DNA of 64,000 nucleotides, taken from Streptococcus macedonicus ACA-DC 198 (GTDB taxonomy: Bacteria > Bacillota > Bacilli > Lactobacillales > Streptococcaceae). Location: contig HE613569.1 in the NCBI GenBank assembly GCA_000283635.1, positions 2,066,035 through 2,130,034 on the forward strand, written 5' to 3'. The translations under genes were made by a program, and so were the position numbers. Under the pieces are notes generated by a model. That model saw only the letters and a list, made by a program, of their open reading frames with translations. It was not told where the DNA came from and did no database searches. This document shows, piece after piece, positions 17,516 through 28,248 of this stretch (position 1 is its first letter; each line of letters opens with the position of its first letter).

Positions 17516-20194
17516 TTAATTTTCTGTTTTTGGTTGTCTGTAAATGATTAGTCCAAGTACCATGAAAGCAACAAGGAACGCTGATAGAACACCAACTTGT
17601 GTACCAATTGAACCTGTCATCGAAATGGTTTGACGTAAACCTGTTACAATGTAAGTCATCGGCATGTATGGGTGAATAACTTGGAAGAACTTAGGACTAA
17701 GCTCGATTGGATATGAACCACCTGCAGAACCGACTTGAAGTAATAACATAATAAGCGAAAGGAACGAACCGTAACGATTATCCCAACCAACTAGAGCCGT
17801 TACAAGAGCCATTAATGTCCAACCACCTAAGATGATGAGGAAGATTGTTCTCCATTCATAGTTAGCCTCAAAACCAAGGAATTGAATAGCACCATACAAT
17901 ACTAATGAACCAACCGTTGAAATCAATCCATTAATAAAGAGTTTTTGTTTTGCCCATTCAAAACGATTTTTCACAGGACGTCCTGACAATGAGTTTGCAA
18001 AGATAACGTTCGTTGAAAGGGCAACTACCATAAGTGATACTGCAATCATGTAAGGTGCCATACCAATACCATTTACTTTCACGCTATCATTATCTGTTTT
18101 TTTTGTTGATACAGGGTTAGAAACCAATTTAGCATTCTTATTTGTTACAGAAACAAGTGATAATTGGTCACTTGCCTCTGAAAGTGATGATGTCAATGTT
18201 GAAATACCACTTGTCAAGGTTGTCAAGCCACTTGTCAACGTATCACTACCAGCAGCTAACTGACTTGAACCAGAAGCTAATGCTTCTGCACCAGATTGCA
18301 ATTGAGAAGCACCACTTGTTAGCTGAGTATTATTAGCAACCAATTGATTAGCTCCAGAAGCTGCTGTACTAGCACCACTTAGTAACTTATCATTATTAAC
18401 TGCAAGTTGATTTGCGCCATCAGTTAACTGTGTCACCCCACTTGTTAACTCATCATTATATGAAGCTAATTGTGCTGATCCTGATTGAACTTGAATAAGT
18501 CCATTACTTATTTTAGTACTATTTGAAGCAAGTTCATTGCTTCCTGAACTTAACTGACTTGAGGCTTCAAGTAATTTTTCGTTATTATCAACTATTTGGT
18601 TAGCGCCATCAGTTAATTGAGCCACCACTGTTGTATAATCAGAAATACCCGAAACTAGGGTTGGAATACCACTCTCTGCAGTTAATCCTTCTTTAAATTG
18701 TGTTAATCCATCTACCAATTGTTGGCTACCTGCACTTGCCGTTACCACATTTGCTTTTAAGGCAGCAATGTTATTAAGCAAAGTTGACAGATTCGCTAAT
18801 TGTGTTGATAAATCTTGAAGTGAAACTAGCTGTGTTTGAATGCTTGAAATTTGAGTTATCAAATTATCTGCTGTCGTTGCACCAGTACTATTAGTAATCG
18901 CTGTATCAATTTCAGCTTTGTCTGTATCGCTCAAATTTTGATAAGCTGTTGTTGCTTGCACAGCTGCCAAATCTGAACTATTGATAGATGAAATAGCAGA
19001 GCTCATAGCTGATAACTGTTGCCCAAATTGGCTTAAGCTATCAAGATTTATTTGCAGTTGTGAGGCATCAGGTAGAGTTGTATTGTTTAAATCTGTTTGG
19101 AGAGTTTGTAAACCATCATTTAAGTTAGTTGCTTCTGCGATTAACTGCTCAAGACTATTGTTACTAGTTGTCTGAAGTTGATTAATACCATCAGTTAATT
19201 CCCTAGACTTGGCATCTAATTGAGCTAAACCTGCAGACAACTGACTAACGCCGTTGGTATAATCCGTTAAAGCACTTGTAAAAGCAGTTTGACCTAATGA
19301 AATATCAGAGACACCATTTGCATATGCTGTAAAGCCTTGAGTCAATTGAGGCATTACCCCAGCAATTTGACCAACTCCACTTATATAACTTGGGAATTTA
19401 CTTGATAATTCATTCAAACCTGTCGCCAATTGACCAACTCCACCTGTATATGGCAGCAAACCATCAGATAGAGTATTTAAGCCACTCGCTAAACTTGACA
19501 CGCCGTTTGTATAGGTTGTCAAGCCACTTGAAAGTGTCGCTGTTCCGTCTGCTAAAGTTTGGCTGCCTGATGCTGCTGTGTTAAGGTTGTCTGTAATAGT
19601 TTGACTGCCTGATTCAAGCTGTTGGCTTCCAGAGAGTAGTTCATTACCACCATCACTTGCTTCTTGTAAACCATCTTGTAAACTAGACATGATCTTGAAT
19701 ACAGCTTTTGTATAAGTTTCTGTGATATTTTCAGAAACAGTATCTTTAAGCTTAGTCATCGCAGATTCGCTCATTTTAGAAGCGATAAAACTACGTCCAG
19801 CTGTTGTTTGATAATTAATCGTCAATTTTTCAGGGTCATCCGTCAAAAGGCTGGCTGCCTTTTTAGATAAATCTTCTGGCAATGTGATAACCATATAGTA
19901 ATCACCATTTTCCAGACCCTCTTCTGCTTTTTCTGCGCTAACAAAGTGATAATCTAAGTCTTTATTTTTGGACATACTGTCCACCATATTATCACCGATT
20001 GATAGCGTTTGGTCATTTAAAGTTGATGACTCATCTTGATTGACAACTGCTACTGGTAAATTATCAACATTCCCATAAGGATCCCACATAGAACCCAAGA
20101 AAGATAAGTTATAAAGTGCTGGAATAAGAGCAACACCAATCATTGTTACCCAAATTTTTGGGCTTTTTATAAGTGCTTTTAATTCTTCTAACAT
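17516..20194 (-). CDS. YhgE/Pip family membrane protein
   Basis: An 893-residue protein of the ABC-2-like YhgE/Pip family. One membrane helix lies near the N-terminus (IWVTMIGVALIPALYNL). A long outside region carries many short repeats of the type L-x-x-G-x-x-x-L-x-x-G (residues about 190-660), and five membrane helices form the C-terminal 200 residues (MIAVSLMVVALSTNVIF onward). Pip serves as phage receptor in Lactococcus, and family members occur in type VII secretion loci; here the cargo is unknown. The ATG at 20194 with site GGAGAG is preferred to an ATG ten codons earlier that lies in the operator. The gene is divergent from a TetR regulator that shares its operators. Confidence 0.9.
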   Translation of the reverse strand: MLEELKALIKSPKIWVTMIGVALIPALYNLSFLGSMWDPYGNVDNLPVAVVNQDESSTLNDQTLSIGDNMVDSMSKNKDLDYHFVSAEKAEEGLENGDYYMVITLPEDLSKKAASLLTDDPEKLTINYQTTAGRSFIASKMSESAMTKLKDTVSENITETYTKAVFKIMSSLQDGLQEASDGGNELLSGSQQLESGSQTITDNLNTAASGSQTLADGTATLSSGLTTYTNGVSSLASGLNTLSDGLLPYTGGVGQLATGLNELSSKFPSYISGVGQIAGVMPQLTQGFTAYANGVSDISLGQTAFTSALTDYTNGVSQLSAGLAQLDAKSRELTDGINQLQTTSNNSLEQLIAEATNLNDGLQTLQTDLNNTTLPDASQLQINLDSLSQFGQQLSAMSSAISSINSSDLAAVQATTAYQNLSDTDKAEIDTAITNSTGATTADNLITQISSIQTQLVSLQDLSTQLANLSTLLNNIAALKANVVTASAGSQQLVDGLTQFKEGLTAESGIPTLVSGISDYTTVVAQLTDGANQIVDNNEKLLEASSQLSSGSNELASNSTKISNGLIQVQSGSAQLASYNDELTSGVTQLTDGANQLAVNNDKLLSGASTAASGANQLVANNTQLTSGASQLQSGAEALASGSSQLAAGSDTLTSGLTTLTSGISTLTSSLSEASDQLSLVSVTNKNAKLVSNPVSTKKTDNDSVKVNGIGMAPYMIAVSLMVVALSTNVIFANSLSGRPVKNRFEWAKQKLFINGLISTVGSLVLYGAIQFLGFEANYEWRTIFLIILGGWTLMALVTALVGWDNRYGSFLSLIMLLLQVGSAGGSYPIELSPKFFQVIHPYMPMTYIVTGLRQTISMTGSIGTQVGVLSAFLVAFMVLGLIIYRQPKTEN

Positions 20195-20208
20195 ATTCTC
20201 TCCTTTTT

Positions 20209-20302
20209 TGGACATAATGTTCAAAAATTATGATAAAATATATTATACAGAGATATAAAATAATTTCAAGACAAAAGAAGGAGTTTTTGAACACTATGTC
20301 TA
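20209..20302. promoter_or_regulatory. paired operators in the YhgE-TetR divergent promoter region
   Basis: TGGACATAATGTTCA (20209-20223) and, on the opposite strand, TAGACATAGTGTTCA (20288-20302) match at 13 of 15 positions and are each near-palindromic (consensus TRGACATARTGTTCA). One lies before yhgE, the other covers the TetR start codon. A further GTGTTCA half site follows at 20307. TetR binding at both would repress both genes. Confidence 0.7.
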
Positions 20303-20868
20303 AAAGTGTTCAAAAAAATTTTATTATGGCAAATGACAATCGCAGAGCTACCACCAAAAAAGCCATTCAAAAAGCTATGGTTACCCTTTTAAAGACAGAA
20401 AGTTTTGACGACATTACAACCATCAAAATTGCCAAAGAAGCTGGTATTAGCCGTTCAAGCTTCTACACACATTATAAGGATAAATTTGAATTGATTGATT
20501 CCTGTCAACGAACTCTTTTCAATCAAGTTGAATACATTTTTGAAAAACACGAAGGCAATAAAGAACAAGCCTTTTTAGAGATTTTTGAATTTCTAAAACG
20601 TGAGCAATTGTTGTCTGCTCTAATTTCGGCAAATGGCACACGAGAATTTCAGGCTTTTATTGTTAATAAAGTACGTATTTTTATCAATACTGATTTTCAA
20701 AATCGGTTTGGGCGTGAAGAGCTTTCCCCTGTCGAAAAAGAATACAGTAGTATCTACTTTGCCTACGCCTTTTTTGGTCTCTGCCAATCTTGGATAGCTA
20801 ATGGTAAAAAAGAATCACCTCACCAGATGACTAACCTCATTCTAAAACTTTTACCACTATCACCATAA
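20296..20868 (+). CDS. TetR/AcrR family transcriptional regulator
   Basis: A 190-residue regulator. The N-terminal helix-turn-helix is KAIQKAMVTLLKTESFDDIT followed by IAKEAGISRSSFYTHYKDKFEL; the C-terminal ligand domain is of the type found with YhgE/Pip genes. The start at 20296 has AAGGAG upstream; a start ten codons later (MANDNRR) is also possible. Operators lie over its own start and before the divergent yhgE gene, so it probably represses both. The inducing ligand is unknown. Confidence 0.9.
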   Translation: MSKSVQKNFIMANDNRRATTKKAIQKAMVTLLKTESFDDITTIKIAKEAGISRSSFYTHYKDKFELIDSCQRTLFNQVEYIFEKHEGNKEQAFLEIFEFLKREQLLSALISANGTREFQAFIVNKVRIFINTDFQNRFGREELSPVEKEYSSIYFAYAFFGLCQSWIANGKKESPHQMTNLILKLLPLSP

Positions 20869-20882
20869 CCACCCATTCTTAA

Positions 20883-21117
20883 AGTCGCCTTTTGGCGACT
20901 CTGAATGTAGATAAACTTACTTTTAACTCAAAATAAGTTGCAAACAATTATTGTCTCACTGTTCGATTTCAAGATTATTTGCAAACAAAGTGAGCACAAA
21001 AACGATACTTCGTTTCTCCTACATTTTGGAAGTTTTGAGAATTCCTTGGATTCCTTTAATAGTCCAATGGACTATTGAACCTGCCGTCGACTCAAACCAT
21101 CCAGTGGATGGTTTGAG
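20883..21117. repeat. intergenic repeat-like region with three hairpins
   Basis: Three strong inverted repeats lie here: AGTCGCC/GGCGACT (20883-20900, probably the TetR gene terminator), AATAGTCC/GGACTATT (21058-21076), and a 12-base stem CTCAAACCATCC/GGATGGTTTGAG (21091-21117). The plus strand is open for 95 codons but has no ribosome site and looks non-coding. The arrangement resembles dispersed intergenic repeats of streptococci; this is from memory. Confidence 0.45.
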
Positions 21118-21194
21118 GTCTGAGCCTCGAAATAAAAAAGCGAGAAACCTAAGGGAAGTATCAAAAAGGACTTTTCTATTAAAAAAAAAACAAA

Positions 21195-21219
21195 AAACCA
21201 CGGCGAAGACCGTGGTTTT
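21195..21219 (-). terminator. terminator of rpsD
   Basis: AAAACCACGG and CCGTGGTTTT form a ten-pair stem with a short loop. On the minus strand the stem is followed by a T-rich run, 23 bases after the rpsD stop. Confidence 0.9.
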
Positions 21220-21241
21220 AAATACTTCAATAAACTGAGAA

Positions 21242-21853
21242 TTAAAGCATTTTGTTGTAGTATTCAACGATAAGTGCTTCGTTGATTTCTGGGTTGATTT
21301 CGTCGCGTTCTGGAAGACGAGTCAATGAACCTTCAAGTTTTTCAGCGTCAAATGATACGAATGCTGGACGTCCAAGAGTAGCTTCAACAGCTTCAAGGAT
21401 AGCAGGTACTTTAGCTGATTTTTCGCGAACTGAGATAACTTGACCTGGAGTTACGCGGTATGAAGGGATATCAACACGTTTACCGTCAACAAGGATGTGA
21501 CCGTGGTTAACGAATTGACGAGCTTGACGACGAGTAGTTGCAAGACCTAAACGGTAAACAACGTTGTCAAGACGACGTTCCAAAAGAACCATAAAGTTGA
21601 AACCAAGAGTTCCACCTTTAATCTTAGTAGCTTGTACGAACAAGTTACGGAATTGTTTTTCACCTACACCGTAAGTGAAACGAAGTTTTTGTTTTTCAGC
21701 CAATTGCAAACCATATTCAGAAAGTTTGCTACGGTTGTTAGGACCGTGTTGACCTGGCACGTAGTTACGACGTGCTAATTCTTTACCTGTACCTGTAAGA
21801 GACAAGCCAAGGCGACGTGATTGTTTCCATGATGGACCTGTATAACGTGACAT
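21242..21853 (-). CDS. rpsD: 30S ribosomal protein S4
   Basis: A 203-residue primary 16S rRNA binding protein. The start [20 protein letters not shown] at 21853 has a strong AGGAGG site; an in-frame extension to 22021 is not coding. The S4 RNA-binding domain ([20 protein letters not shown], then [15 protein letters not shown]) lies in the middle, and the ending [14 protein letters not shown] is standard. No zinc cysteines. Monocistronic, with a leader of about 170 bases upstream. Confidence 0.98.
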   Translation of the reverse strand: MSRYTGPSWKQSRRLGLSLTGTGKELARRNYVPGQHGPNNRSKLSEYGLQLAEKQKLRFTYGVGEKQFRNLFVQATKIKGGTLGFNFMVLLERRLDNVVYRLGLATTRRQARQFVNHGHILVDGKRVDIPSYRVTPGQVISVREKSAKVPAILEAVEATLGRPAFVSFDAEKLEGSLTRLPERDEINPEINEALIVEYYNKML

Positions 21854-22050
21854 TAAAAATGTCCTCCTATAAAATAAAAATTTTGTAGGAAATAACAAAT
21901 TAGAGAATCCTGATTCGTGCAGTTGACTTTCATCTAAACAGCCAAGATTACTTTTCCGACTTCTAGGAGCTTTTCTATAAGAAGAAAAACTGTAGAAGAG
22001 CCAACTGTTGACGAGCTTCATACTCTCCTGCTATTATTTCACACAAAGCT
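21854..22050 (-). promoter_or_regulatory. long rpsD leader, possible S4 autoregulatory region
   Basis: Between the terminator at 22065 and the rpsD start is an AT-rich leader of about 180 bases with no coding evidence, although one frame is open by chance. In Bacillus subtilis rpsD is autoregulated through its leader. No fold could be matched here, so the role is inferred from position only. Confidence 0.3.
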
Positions 22051-22061
22051 TAGTTTAACAT

Positions 22062-22090
22062 AAAAAAAAGGCGTTGTAAAGCCTTTTTAT
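22062..22090 (-). terminator. terminator of the veg gene
   Basis: On the minus strand AAAAAGGC and GCCTTTTT form the stem, followed by more T. It separates veg from rpsD. Confidence 0.85.
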
Positions 22091-22119
22091 CTACTATTGC
22101 TGATAATTCTAATCAAGGA

Positions 22120-22392
22120 TTAATCAAAATAGCGAATCAATGTTTTTTCAGTTAAAATATCTGAATAAGTATATGATTCAACATAAGAATTGTTGATTGC
22201 TCCTGGAACATCAGAATTTTCATTGTATTCAACGATAAATAATGAAGGGTAAACTTCAGTCAAACGACCAACTTTATTCTTTTCACGTTTACGACCATTT
22301 TCAAGTGTCAATTCAACAAGTTGACCTTCATGGGCTTTAATATCTTCTTTGATTTTTTTCATTTTTGCTACATCTGCAAATGCATCACTCAT
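22120..22392 (-). CDS. veg: Veg family protein
   Basis: A 90-residue protein with the Veg signature: KKIKEDIKAHEGQLVELTLE, then GRKREKNKVGRLTEVYPSLF and YSDILT. In Bacillus subtilis Veg stimulates biofilm gene expression; a role in streptococci is not known. It follows dnaB on the same strand with a gap of 38 bases and may be read from the same transcript. The domain is a small SH3-like beta barrel. Confidence 0.9.
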   Translation of the reverse strand: MSDAFADVAKMKKIKEDIKAHEGQLVELTLENGRKREKNKVGRLTEVYPSLFIVEYNENSDVPGAINNSYVESYTYSDILTEKTLIRYFD

Positions 22393-22430
22393 CTTCTACT
22401 TTGCTCCTTAATAAAGTAATTTTATATTTA

Positions 22431-23801
22431 TCAACGCTCTTCAAACTGCGCTATACTAGAAAATTTATTGTATTCTTTTTGGAAGATTAATTGCACTGTG
22501 CCACGCGCTCCTGAACGGTTCTTCTCCAAGATAACTTCGATAGTATTGTCTTCGACAGCGTCATCAATTTCTTCACCTTCACGACGATAATAATCATCAC
22601 GATATAAGAAGGCAACGATATCCGCATCTTGCTCGATAGAACCTGATTCACGAATATCTGACAACACAGGACGTTTATCCTGACGTTGTTCAACACCACG
22701 AGACAACTGACTAAGTGCGATAACAGGGACTTTCAGCTCTTTTGCTAAAATTTTCAATTGACGGGAAATATCAGAAACCTCCTGTTGTCGGTTTTCTGGA
22801 CGTGTTCCTGTAATCAACTGTAAGTAGTCAATAACAATCAAACCAAGACCACCCTCAACTTCTTGAGACAGCTTACGTGCTCGTGCACGAATTTCAGTGA
22901 TTTTAATCCCTGGTGTATCATCAATATAAATCGGTGCTTCTGCCAAAGCACCTTGGGCAATGGTAATGTTGTTCCATTCTTGGTCGCTCAATTGACCTGT
23001 TCGAAGGTGGTGAGAATCAACCATTCCCTCAGCAGCCAACATACGGTCAACCAAACTTTCAGCACCCATTTCCAGAGAGAAAATAGCGACTGGTTTATTT
23101 TGTTTAGTCCCAACGTTTTGCGCAATGTTCAAAACAAAAGCAGTTTTCCCGACGGCTGGACGCGCAGCAAGGATAATTAATTGGTCAGGGTGTAAACCTG
23201 TTGTAATCCTATCCAAATCACGAAAACCAGTCGGCAATCCAGTAACATCACTTGTCTGACGAGAACGGATTTCCAAATTTTCATAGTTGACCTTCAAAAC
23301 ATCTGAAATCTTACGAAAACCACTGCGATTGCTATGTTCATTAATCTCAACAAGGGCTTTTTCCGCCCCCGCAATAACGTCTTCAGAATCCGTAGCACCT
23401 TCATAGGCTAGGTTTACAGTCTCTGTCAACCTAGAGATGATATTACGCAGCATCGCCTTTTCAGCGACAATTTTAGCATAATATTCTGCATTGGCACTCG
23501 TAGGAACACTATTGACAAGTTCGACAATGTAAGACAAGCCACCAATGTTTTGTAAATCCCCTTGGTCATCAAGAATTGTTCTAACTGTTGTGGCATCAAT
23601 AGCCTCATTACGATCGCTAAGTGTAATCATTGCCTTAAAAATAACTCTATGAGAATACTTATAGAAATCATCTGGGCTAATATATTCACGGACAGTAATA
23701 AGCTTATCTGGCGAGATAAAAATCGAACCTAAGACAGATTGCTCTGCTAATAAATCTTGTGGCTGAACTCTCAATTCTGGCTCTTCTGCCAAATTCTTCA
23801 C
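22431..23801 (-). CDS. dnaB: replicative DNA helicase DnaB
   Basis: A 456-residue hexameric helicase that unwinds DNA at the replication fork. The N-terminal domain (residues about 15-115, LLAEQSVLGSIFISP) is followed by the RecA-like motor with Walker A ARPAVGKTAF, FSLEMGAESLVDRML, Walker B LIVIDYLQLI and SQLSRGVEQR. Named dnaB here, dnaC in Bacillus nomenclature. It has a GGGGAGGTG ribosome site and lies 27 bases after rplI, so gdpP-rplI-dnaB form an operon, the usual order in this group. Confidence 0.97.
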   Translation of the reverse strand: MKNLAEEPELRVQPQDLLAEQSVLGSIFISPDKLITVREYISPDDFYKYSHRVIFKAMITLSDRNEAIDATTVRTILDDQGDLQNIGGLSYIVELVNSVPTSANAEYYAKIVAEKAMLRNIISRLTETVNLAYEGATDSEDVIAGAEKALVEINEHSNRSGFRKISDVLKVNYENLEIRSRQTSDVTGLPTGFRDLDRITTGLHPDQLIILAARPAVGKTAFVLNIAQNVGTKQNKPVAIFSLEMGAESLVDRMLAAEGMVDSHHLRTGQLSDQEWNNITIAQGALAEAPIYIDDTPGIKITEIRARARKLSQEVEGGLGLIVIDYLQLITGTRPENRQQEVSDISRQLKILAKELKVPVIALSQLSRGVEQRQDKRPVLSDIRESGSIEQDADIVAFLYRDDYYRREGEEIDDAVEDNTIEVILEKNRSGARGTVQLIFQKEYNKFSSIAQFEER

Positions 23802-23828
23802 CTCCCCTAATAACCTCTAAACGTAGGA

Positions 23829-24281
23829 CTATGCTTCCTTAATGCTTAATTTAATTTCAGCAGTTACTTCCTTGTGTAACTTAACAGGAACTTCGACAGA
23901 ACCAATTGCACGAATTGGATGATCTAACTCGATAGAACGTTTGTCGATTTTTAAACCAAACTGTTTAGCCAATTCTTCAGCAATTTTCTTAGCTGTAATT
24001 GAACCAAATGTACGTCCATCAGGTCCAACTTTTTCGGTAAACTTAACAACTGTGGCTTCTTTTTCAAGCTCTGCTTTAAGCGCTTGAGCTTCTGCTAAAA
24101 TTTCAGCTTGTGCTTTTTCTTCTGCTTTTTGTTTACCTTTTAATTCACCAATAGCTTGGTTAGTCGCTTCTTTAGCTAAATTTTTCTTAATTAAAAAGTT
24201 TTGGGCATAGCCTGTTGGGACCTCTTTAATTTCGCCTTTTTTCCCTTTACCTTTAACATCTGCTAGAAAAATAACTTTCAT
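23829..24281 (-). CDS. rplI: 50S ribosomal protein L9
   Basis: A 150-residue protein with the L9 signature [20 protein letters not shown] at its N-terminus, a long central helix rich in A, E and K (residues about 50-80), and the C-terminal domain ([19 protein letters not shown]). The ATG at 24281 shares its A with the gdpP stop codon (TGATG), so translation is coupled. A GTG one codon earlier is less likely because the L9 family starts MKVIFL. Confidence 0.97.
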   Translation of the reverse strand: MKVIFLADVKGKGKKGEIKEVPTGYAQNFLIKKNLAKEATNQAIGELKGKQKAEEKAQAEILAEAQALKAELEKEATVVKFTEKVGPDGRTFGSITAKKIAEELAKQFGLKIDKRSIELDHPIRAIGSVEVPVKLHKEVTAEIKLSIKEA

Positions 24282-26257
24282 CACTCTACCTCCATGTTTT
24301 CTCTTAAATCATTTTCAATTATTTCAAGTAATAAGTGTTCGGCTTGACTAACAGTTATGTCTGATAGTTGACAAGCTGCTAGGGTAAAATGACCACCGCC
24401 ACCAAGTTCTTCCATCATTCGTTGAACATTGATTTTACTGCGGCTACGTGCCGAAATAGCTACTTTATTAGGAGCAACCTGAACAATAACAAACGTTGCT
24501 TCAATGCCAGCTAGAGATAACATGGTATCCGCAGCCTTACTGGCAACTACTTTACTGTAAACCACATTATCGCCACCACTGGCAATGATAATGTTGTCAT
24601 AAAGTTTACGACCTTTGAGAATAAGTTCATTAACCAATCGATATTCCTCAAAATCTGTTTGAGAAATGTTTTGAATTTCAATGCTATCACTTCCTTGAGA
24701 TCTAAGATAGCTTGCAACATCAAATGTTCGACTTGTAACGCTAGCTGAAAAATTCTTCGTGTCCAACATAATCCCTGCCATTAAAATACTAGCTTGAATT
24801 TTACTTAGACGTTTACCAGCATTTTGGAATTGAATTAATTCGGTTACTAATTCACTTGCGCTACTTGCACCACTTTCAATAAAGGTCAATATGGCTTTTT
24901 CTGGAAAATTATTGTCACGACGATGATGATCAACAACAATGACATCTGTAAATCTGTTGTAAAGTTCTTGCGATAACGTTAAGTCAATCTTAGAATGGTC
25001 TACCATTATCAACAATGACCGACTTGTCACTAGCTGTAAAGCTTGGTTGACTGAAATTAGATTTGTTTTTCCATCTTCTTGTAACCTTTTAACTGCTCTT
25101 GCAATATCAGGACTCATTTCATCGGGATTGTAAACTGCATAAGCCTCCTCGATAACATTATTTGCAAAGAACTGCATCCCAATTGCTGAACCAAGAGCAT
25201 CCATATCTAGATTACGATGTCCGACAACAAATACTCTATCCACATTTTTTATGTGGTCGGAAATAGCAGTCATCATCGCACGGGTACGTGTACGGGTACG
25301 TTTAACGGTAGATACTGACCCACCACCAAAATACAATGGTTTCTTATGCTCATCATTTTCACAAATAACAACTTGGTCACCACCACGCACAAGTGCCGTA
25401 TTCAAATTTTGGAGAGCCACTTGCCCAATTTGCTGATGATTATCGTCACCATAAGCAACCCCCATGCTCAAAGTCAGCGGTAACTCATGCTCTTCTTTAG
25501 CCTGTTTACGAAAAGCTTCTAGTACTGTAAACTTATCGTCAATTAGACTACTTAAAACAGCATAATCTGTGAAAAAGTAAAAACGGTCCATATCCACACG
25601 ACGATAAAAAATATTTTTAGACTTCGTGAAATTCGATATGAAATTAGCAATAAAACTATTGATTTGAGAAATTTCCGCATCAGATAAATCATCTGTTACA
25701 TCGTCATAATTATCAATTGAGATAATCCCGATAACTGGTCGCAAAAGCGCAGCATCTCCTAGTTGACGATTTCCCATTGACGTATCAAAGAAATAAAAAA
25801 TCCCTGAAGATGAATCAATGTAAGATGAATATTTATTGCCATTTAACTCAAAAGTTTGGCTGGAATCTCCTTCACGCTTATTGCCAATAATTTTTTGGAT
25901 GAGCTCGTCCTCAAATTCTCCTTCTTCACTAGTGAAGATAAGTTCAGCGTATGGATTAAACCACTCAACTTCATTTGTAGATTGCTCAAATTGAATAACA
26001 CCAACAGGCATCTGTTCTAATAAACTCTTCAAATTGACTTCTGTTTGGTCGTTTAGTAATTCAATTTGTTCACGTTCTGATAACTCATATGTTTTTTTTT
26101 GATAATAAAGCAATGCAACAAGCAAAGACAACGCCAAAAAGATTGTAGCTAAAATAGCTGACTCCGTCTGAAAAAGTCTGACACAAATAGCCAAAATCCC
26201 GAATAAAATCAAGCCTATCATGACTAAGTGAATAGTTGCAAATCGAAATCTTTTCAT
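24281..26257 (-). CDS. gdpP: cyclic-di-AMP phosphodiesterase GdpP
   Basis: A 658-residue membrane enzyme that hydrolyses c-di-AMP and so sets its level, affecting osmotic and cell-wall homeostasis. Two N-terminal membrane helices (about residues 7-52) precede a PAS region (about 75-150), a degenerate GGDEF domain (about 170-305), and the DHH/DHHA1 domain. Catalytic motifs are [13 protein letters not shown] and VVDHHRRD, with [10 protein letters not shown] near the C-terminus. The length is standard. First gene of the gdpP-rplI-dnaB operon. Confidence 0.97.
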   Translation of the reverse strand: MKRFRFATIHLVMIGLILFGILAICVRLFQTESAILATIFLALSLLVALLYYQKKTYELSEREQIELLNDQTEVNLKSLLEQMPVGVIQFEQSTNEVEWFNPYAELIFTSEEGEFEDELIQKIIGNKREGDSSQTFELNGNKYSSYIDSSSGIFYFFDTSMGNRQLGDAALLRPVIGIISIDNYDDVTDDLSDAEISQINSFIANFISNFTKSKNIFYRRVDMDRFYFFTDYAVLSSLIDDKFTVLEAFRKQAKEEHELPLTLSMGVAYGDDNHQQIGQVALQNLNTALVRGGDQVVICENDEHKKPLYFGGGSVSTVKRTRTRTRAMMTAISDHIKNVDRVFVVGHRNLDMDALGSAIGMQFFANNVIEEAYAVYNPDEMSPDIARAVKRLQEDGKTNLISVNQALQLVTSRSLLIMVDHSKIDLTLSQELYNRFTDVIVVDHHRRDNNFPEKAILTFIESGASSASELVTELIQFQNAGKRLSKIQASILMAGIMLDTKNFSASVTSRTFDVASYLRSQGSDSIEIQNISQTDFEEYRLVNELILKGRKLYDNIIIASGGDNVVYSKVVASKAADTMLSLAGIEATFVIVQVAPNKVAISARSRSKINVQRMMEELGGGGHFTLAACQLSDITVSQAEHLLLEIIENDLRENMEVE

Positions 26258-26287
26258 TGGTTAACCTCTTAGCTTACAATTATACCA

Positions 26288-26313
26288 TAAAACAGCCCTA
26301 TTTGATAGAGCTG
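26288..26313 (-). terminator. terminator of mnmG
   Basis: On the minus strand ACAGCTCTAT and ATAGGGCTGT pair (one mismatch) and are followed by TTTTAT. It lies 27 bases after the mnmG stop and just before gdpP. Confidence 0.75.
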
Positions 26314-26343
26314 TCATTGGTTTAAAGATTACAATTTTATGAC

Positions 26344-28248
26344 TTAATCATTCGCTTTTCTATGATGCTTTTGCTTGCCTTCTAGGTAAACCATCAAAAT
26401 AGAAATATCTGCTGGGTTAACACCCGAAATACGGCTTGCTTGACCGATTGTTTCTGGGTTAATTTTCTTGAATTTTTGACGTGCTTCTGTTGCGATAGAA
26501 TCAATATCATCCCAGTCAATATTAGCAGGAATACGTTTTTCTTCCATGCGTTTCATTTTGGCTACCTGGTCAAGGGCTTTGTTGATATAACCTTCATATT
26601 TGATTTCAGTTTCCAAAAGTTCAATTACTTTGCTGTCAAGTTTTTCTTCAGCAGGACCAACAAAGCTTGTCGCAATGTCATAATTGATTTCAGGACGACG
26701 TATGAATTCTTTTGCTGTCAAAGCATCTGTCAACGGTTTGAAACCAAGTGCTTCAATACGTGCATTAGTTTCTTTAACTGGCTTGATTTTAAGAGTTGAC
26801 AACCTTGTCAACTCATTGTCAAATTGACGTTTACGATTCAAGAAACGTTGATAACGTTCATCATCAACCAAACCGACACGGTGACCAATCTCAGTCAAAC
26901 GCATATCAGCATTATCATGACGCAAAATCAAACGATATTCCGCACGACTTGTCAACAAGCGATAAGGTTCCAACGTTCCTTTCGTGACCAAATCATCAAT
27001 CATAACACCAATGTAAGCATCACTACGTTTAAGAATCATTTCTGGCTTACCTTGAACTTTCAAAGCAGCATTGATACCAGCAACAATTCCTTGACCAGCA
27101 GCTTCTTCGTAACCTGACGTACCATTGGTTTGACCAGCCGTAAATAGACCTGAAATTTTCTTCGTTTCAAGCGTTGCACGCAATTGATGTGGCAAAACGA
27201 TATCGTACTCAATCGCATATCCTGTACGCATCATTTCAGCATTTTCAAGACCTTTGATAGAGTGAACTAATTCTTTTTGAACATCTTCAGGAAGACTAGT
27301 TGACAAACCTTGAATGTAAACTTCTTCCGTTTCACGACCTTCTGGTTCTAGGAAAAGTTGGTGACGTTCTTTATCCGCAAAGCGCACAATTTTATCTTCG
27401 ATAGACGGACAATAACGAGGTCCTACCCCTTTAACAATACCTGAAAACATTGGTGCACGGTAAAGGTTTTTATTGATAATATCGTGGCTTGTTTGGTTCG
27501 TATAAGTCAACCAGCAAGGAATTTGGTCTTTGAGGTAATCTTCATCATTGGACATGAATGAAAAATGATTTGGTTTTTCATCACCTGGTTGAATCTCTGT
27601 TTTATCGTAATTGATAGAACTTGCTTTGATACGTGGTGGTGTTCCTGTTTTGAAACGACCAATTTCAAGACCTAATTCTTTCAAATTATCTGCAAGTCCA
27701 ATAGAAGCTAAACTGTTATTTGGACCAGAAGAATATTTAAGCTCACCTAGGATAATTTCGCCACGAAGGGCTGTCCCTGTTGTGATAACAACTGCTTTAG
27801 CTGAAAATTTCTGATTAGTAGCTGTGCGAACACCAACAACTTTACTATCTTCGACTAAAACTTCTTCAATCATTGACTGACGCAATGTCAAATTTTCTTG
27901 TTGCTCAACCGTATGCTTCATTGTACGAGAGTAAAGAGCCTTATCTGCTTGCGCACGAAGAGCACGCACAGCAGGACCTTTACCAGTATTTAGCATTTTC
28001 ATTTGAATGTAAGTCTTGTCAATGTTTTTACCCATTTCGCCACCGAGAGCATCAATTTCGCGAACGACAATCCCTTTGGCAGAACCTCCAATTGAAGGGT
28101 TACATGGCATAAAGGACAACATTTCCAAATTGATTGTTGCCAGCATCGTTTTACAACCCATACGAGCCGCAGCCAAACTAGCTTCAACACCAGCGTGCCC
28201 AGCACCAACAACAATTACATCATAATTTTCAGCAAATTCGTGTGTCAT
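26344..28248 (-). CDS. mnmG: tRNA uridine-5-carboxymethylaminomethyl modification enzyme MnmG
   Basis: A 634-residue FAD enzyme (GidA) that works with MnmE on U34 of several tRNAs. The FAD-binding Rossmann motif [19 protein letters not shown] is at the N-terminus, followed by [23 protein letters not shown] and [21 protein letters not shown]; the C-terminal helical MnmE-binding part ends near [20 protein letters not shown]. Length is standard. It is preceded by its own promoter and a leader of about 200 bases. Confidence 0.97.
   Translation of the reverse strand: MTHEFAENYDVIVVGAGHAGVEASLAAARMGCKTMLATINLEMLSFMPCNPSIGGSAKGIVVREIDALGGEMGKNIDKTYIQMKMLNTGKGPAVRALRAQADKALYSRTMKHTVEQQENLTLRQSMIEEVLVEDSKVVGVRTATNQKFSAKAVVITTGTALRGEIILGELKYSSGPNNSLASIGLADNLKELGLEIGRFKTGTPPRIKASSINYDKTEIQPGDEKPNHFSFMSNDEDYLKDQIPCWLTYTNQTSHDIINKNLYRAPMFSGIVKGVGPRYCPSIEDKIVRFADKERHQLFLEPEGRETEEVYIQGLSTSLPEDVQKELVHSIKGLENAEMMRTGYAIEYDIVLPHQLRATLETKKISGLFTAGQTNGTSGYEEAAGQGIVAGINAALKVQGKPEMILKRSDAYIGVMIDDLVTKGTLEPYRLLTSRAEYRLILRHDNADMRLTEIGHRVGLVDDERYQRFLNRKRQFDNELTRLSTLKIKPVKETNARIEALGFKPLTDALTAKEFIRRPEINYDIATSFVGPAEEKLDSKVIELLETEIKYEGYINKALDQVAKMKRMEEKRIPANIDWDDIDSIATEARQKFKKINPETIGQASRISGVNPADISILMVYLEGKQKHHRKAND

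Noticed and set aside
17516..20194. The many repeats in the YhgE gene as a DNA repeat array
   Set aside because: They reflect the L-x-x-G protein repeats in an intact reading frame and need no separate explanation.
20951..21238. A 95-codon frame on the plus strand between tetR and rpsD
   Set aside because: It runs through three inverted repeats and the rpsD terminator, has no ribosome site, and its sequence has no protein-like composition.
21854..22021. N-terminal extension of the rpsD frame by 56 codons
   Set aside because: S4 proteins start MSRYTGP and the AGGAGG site lies directly before that ATG; the extension is the leader.
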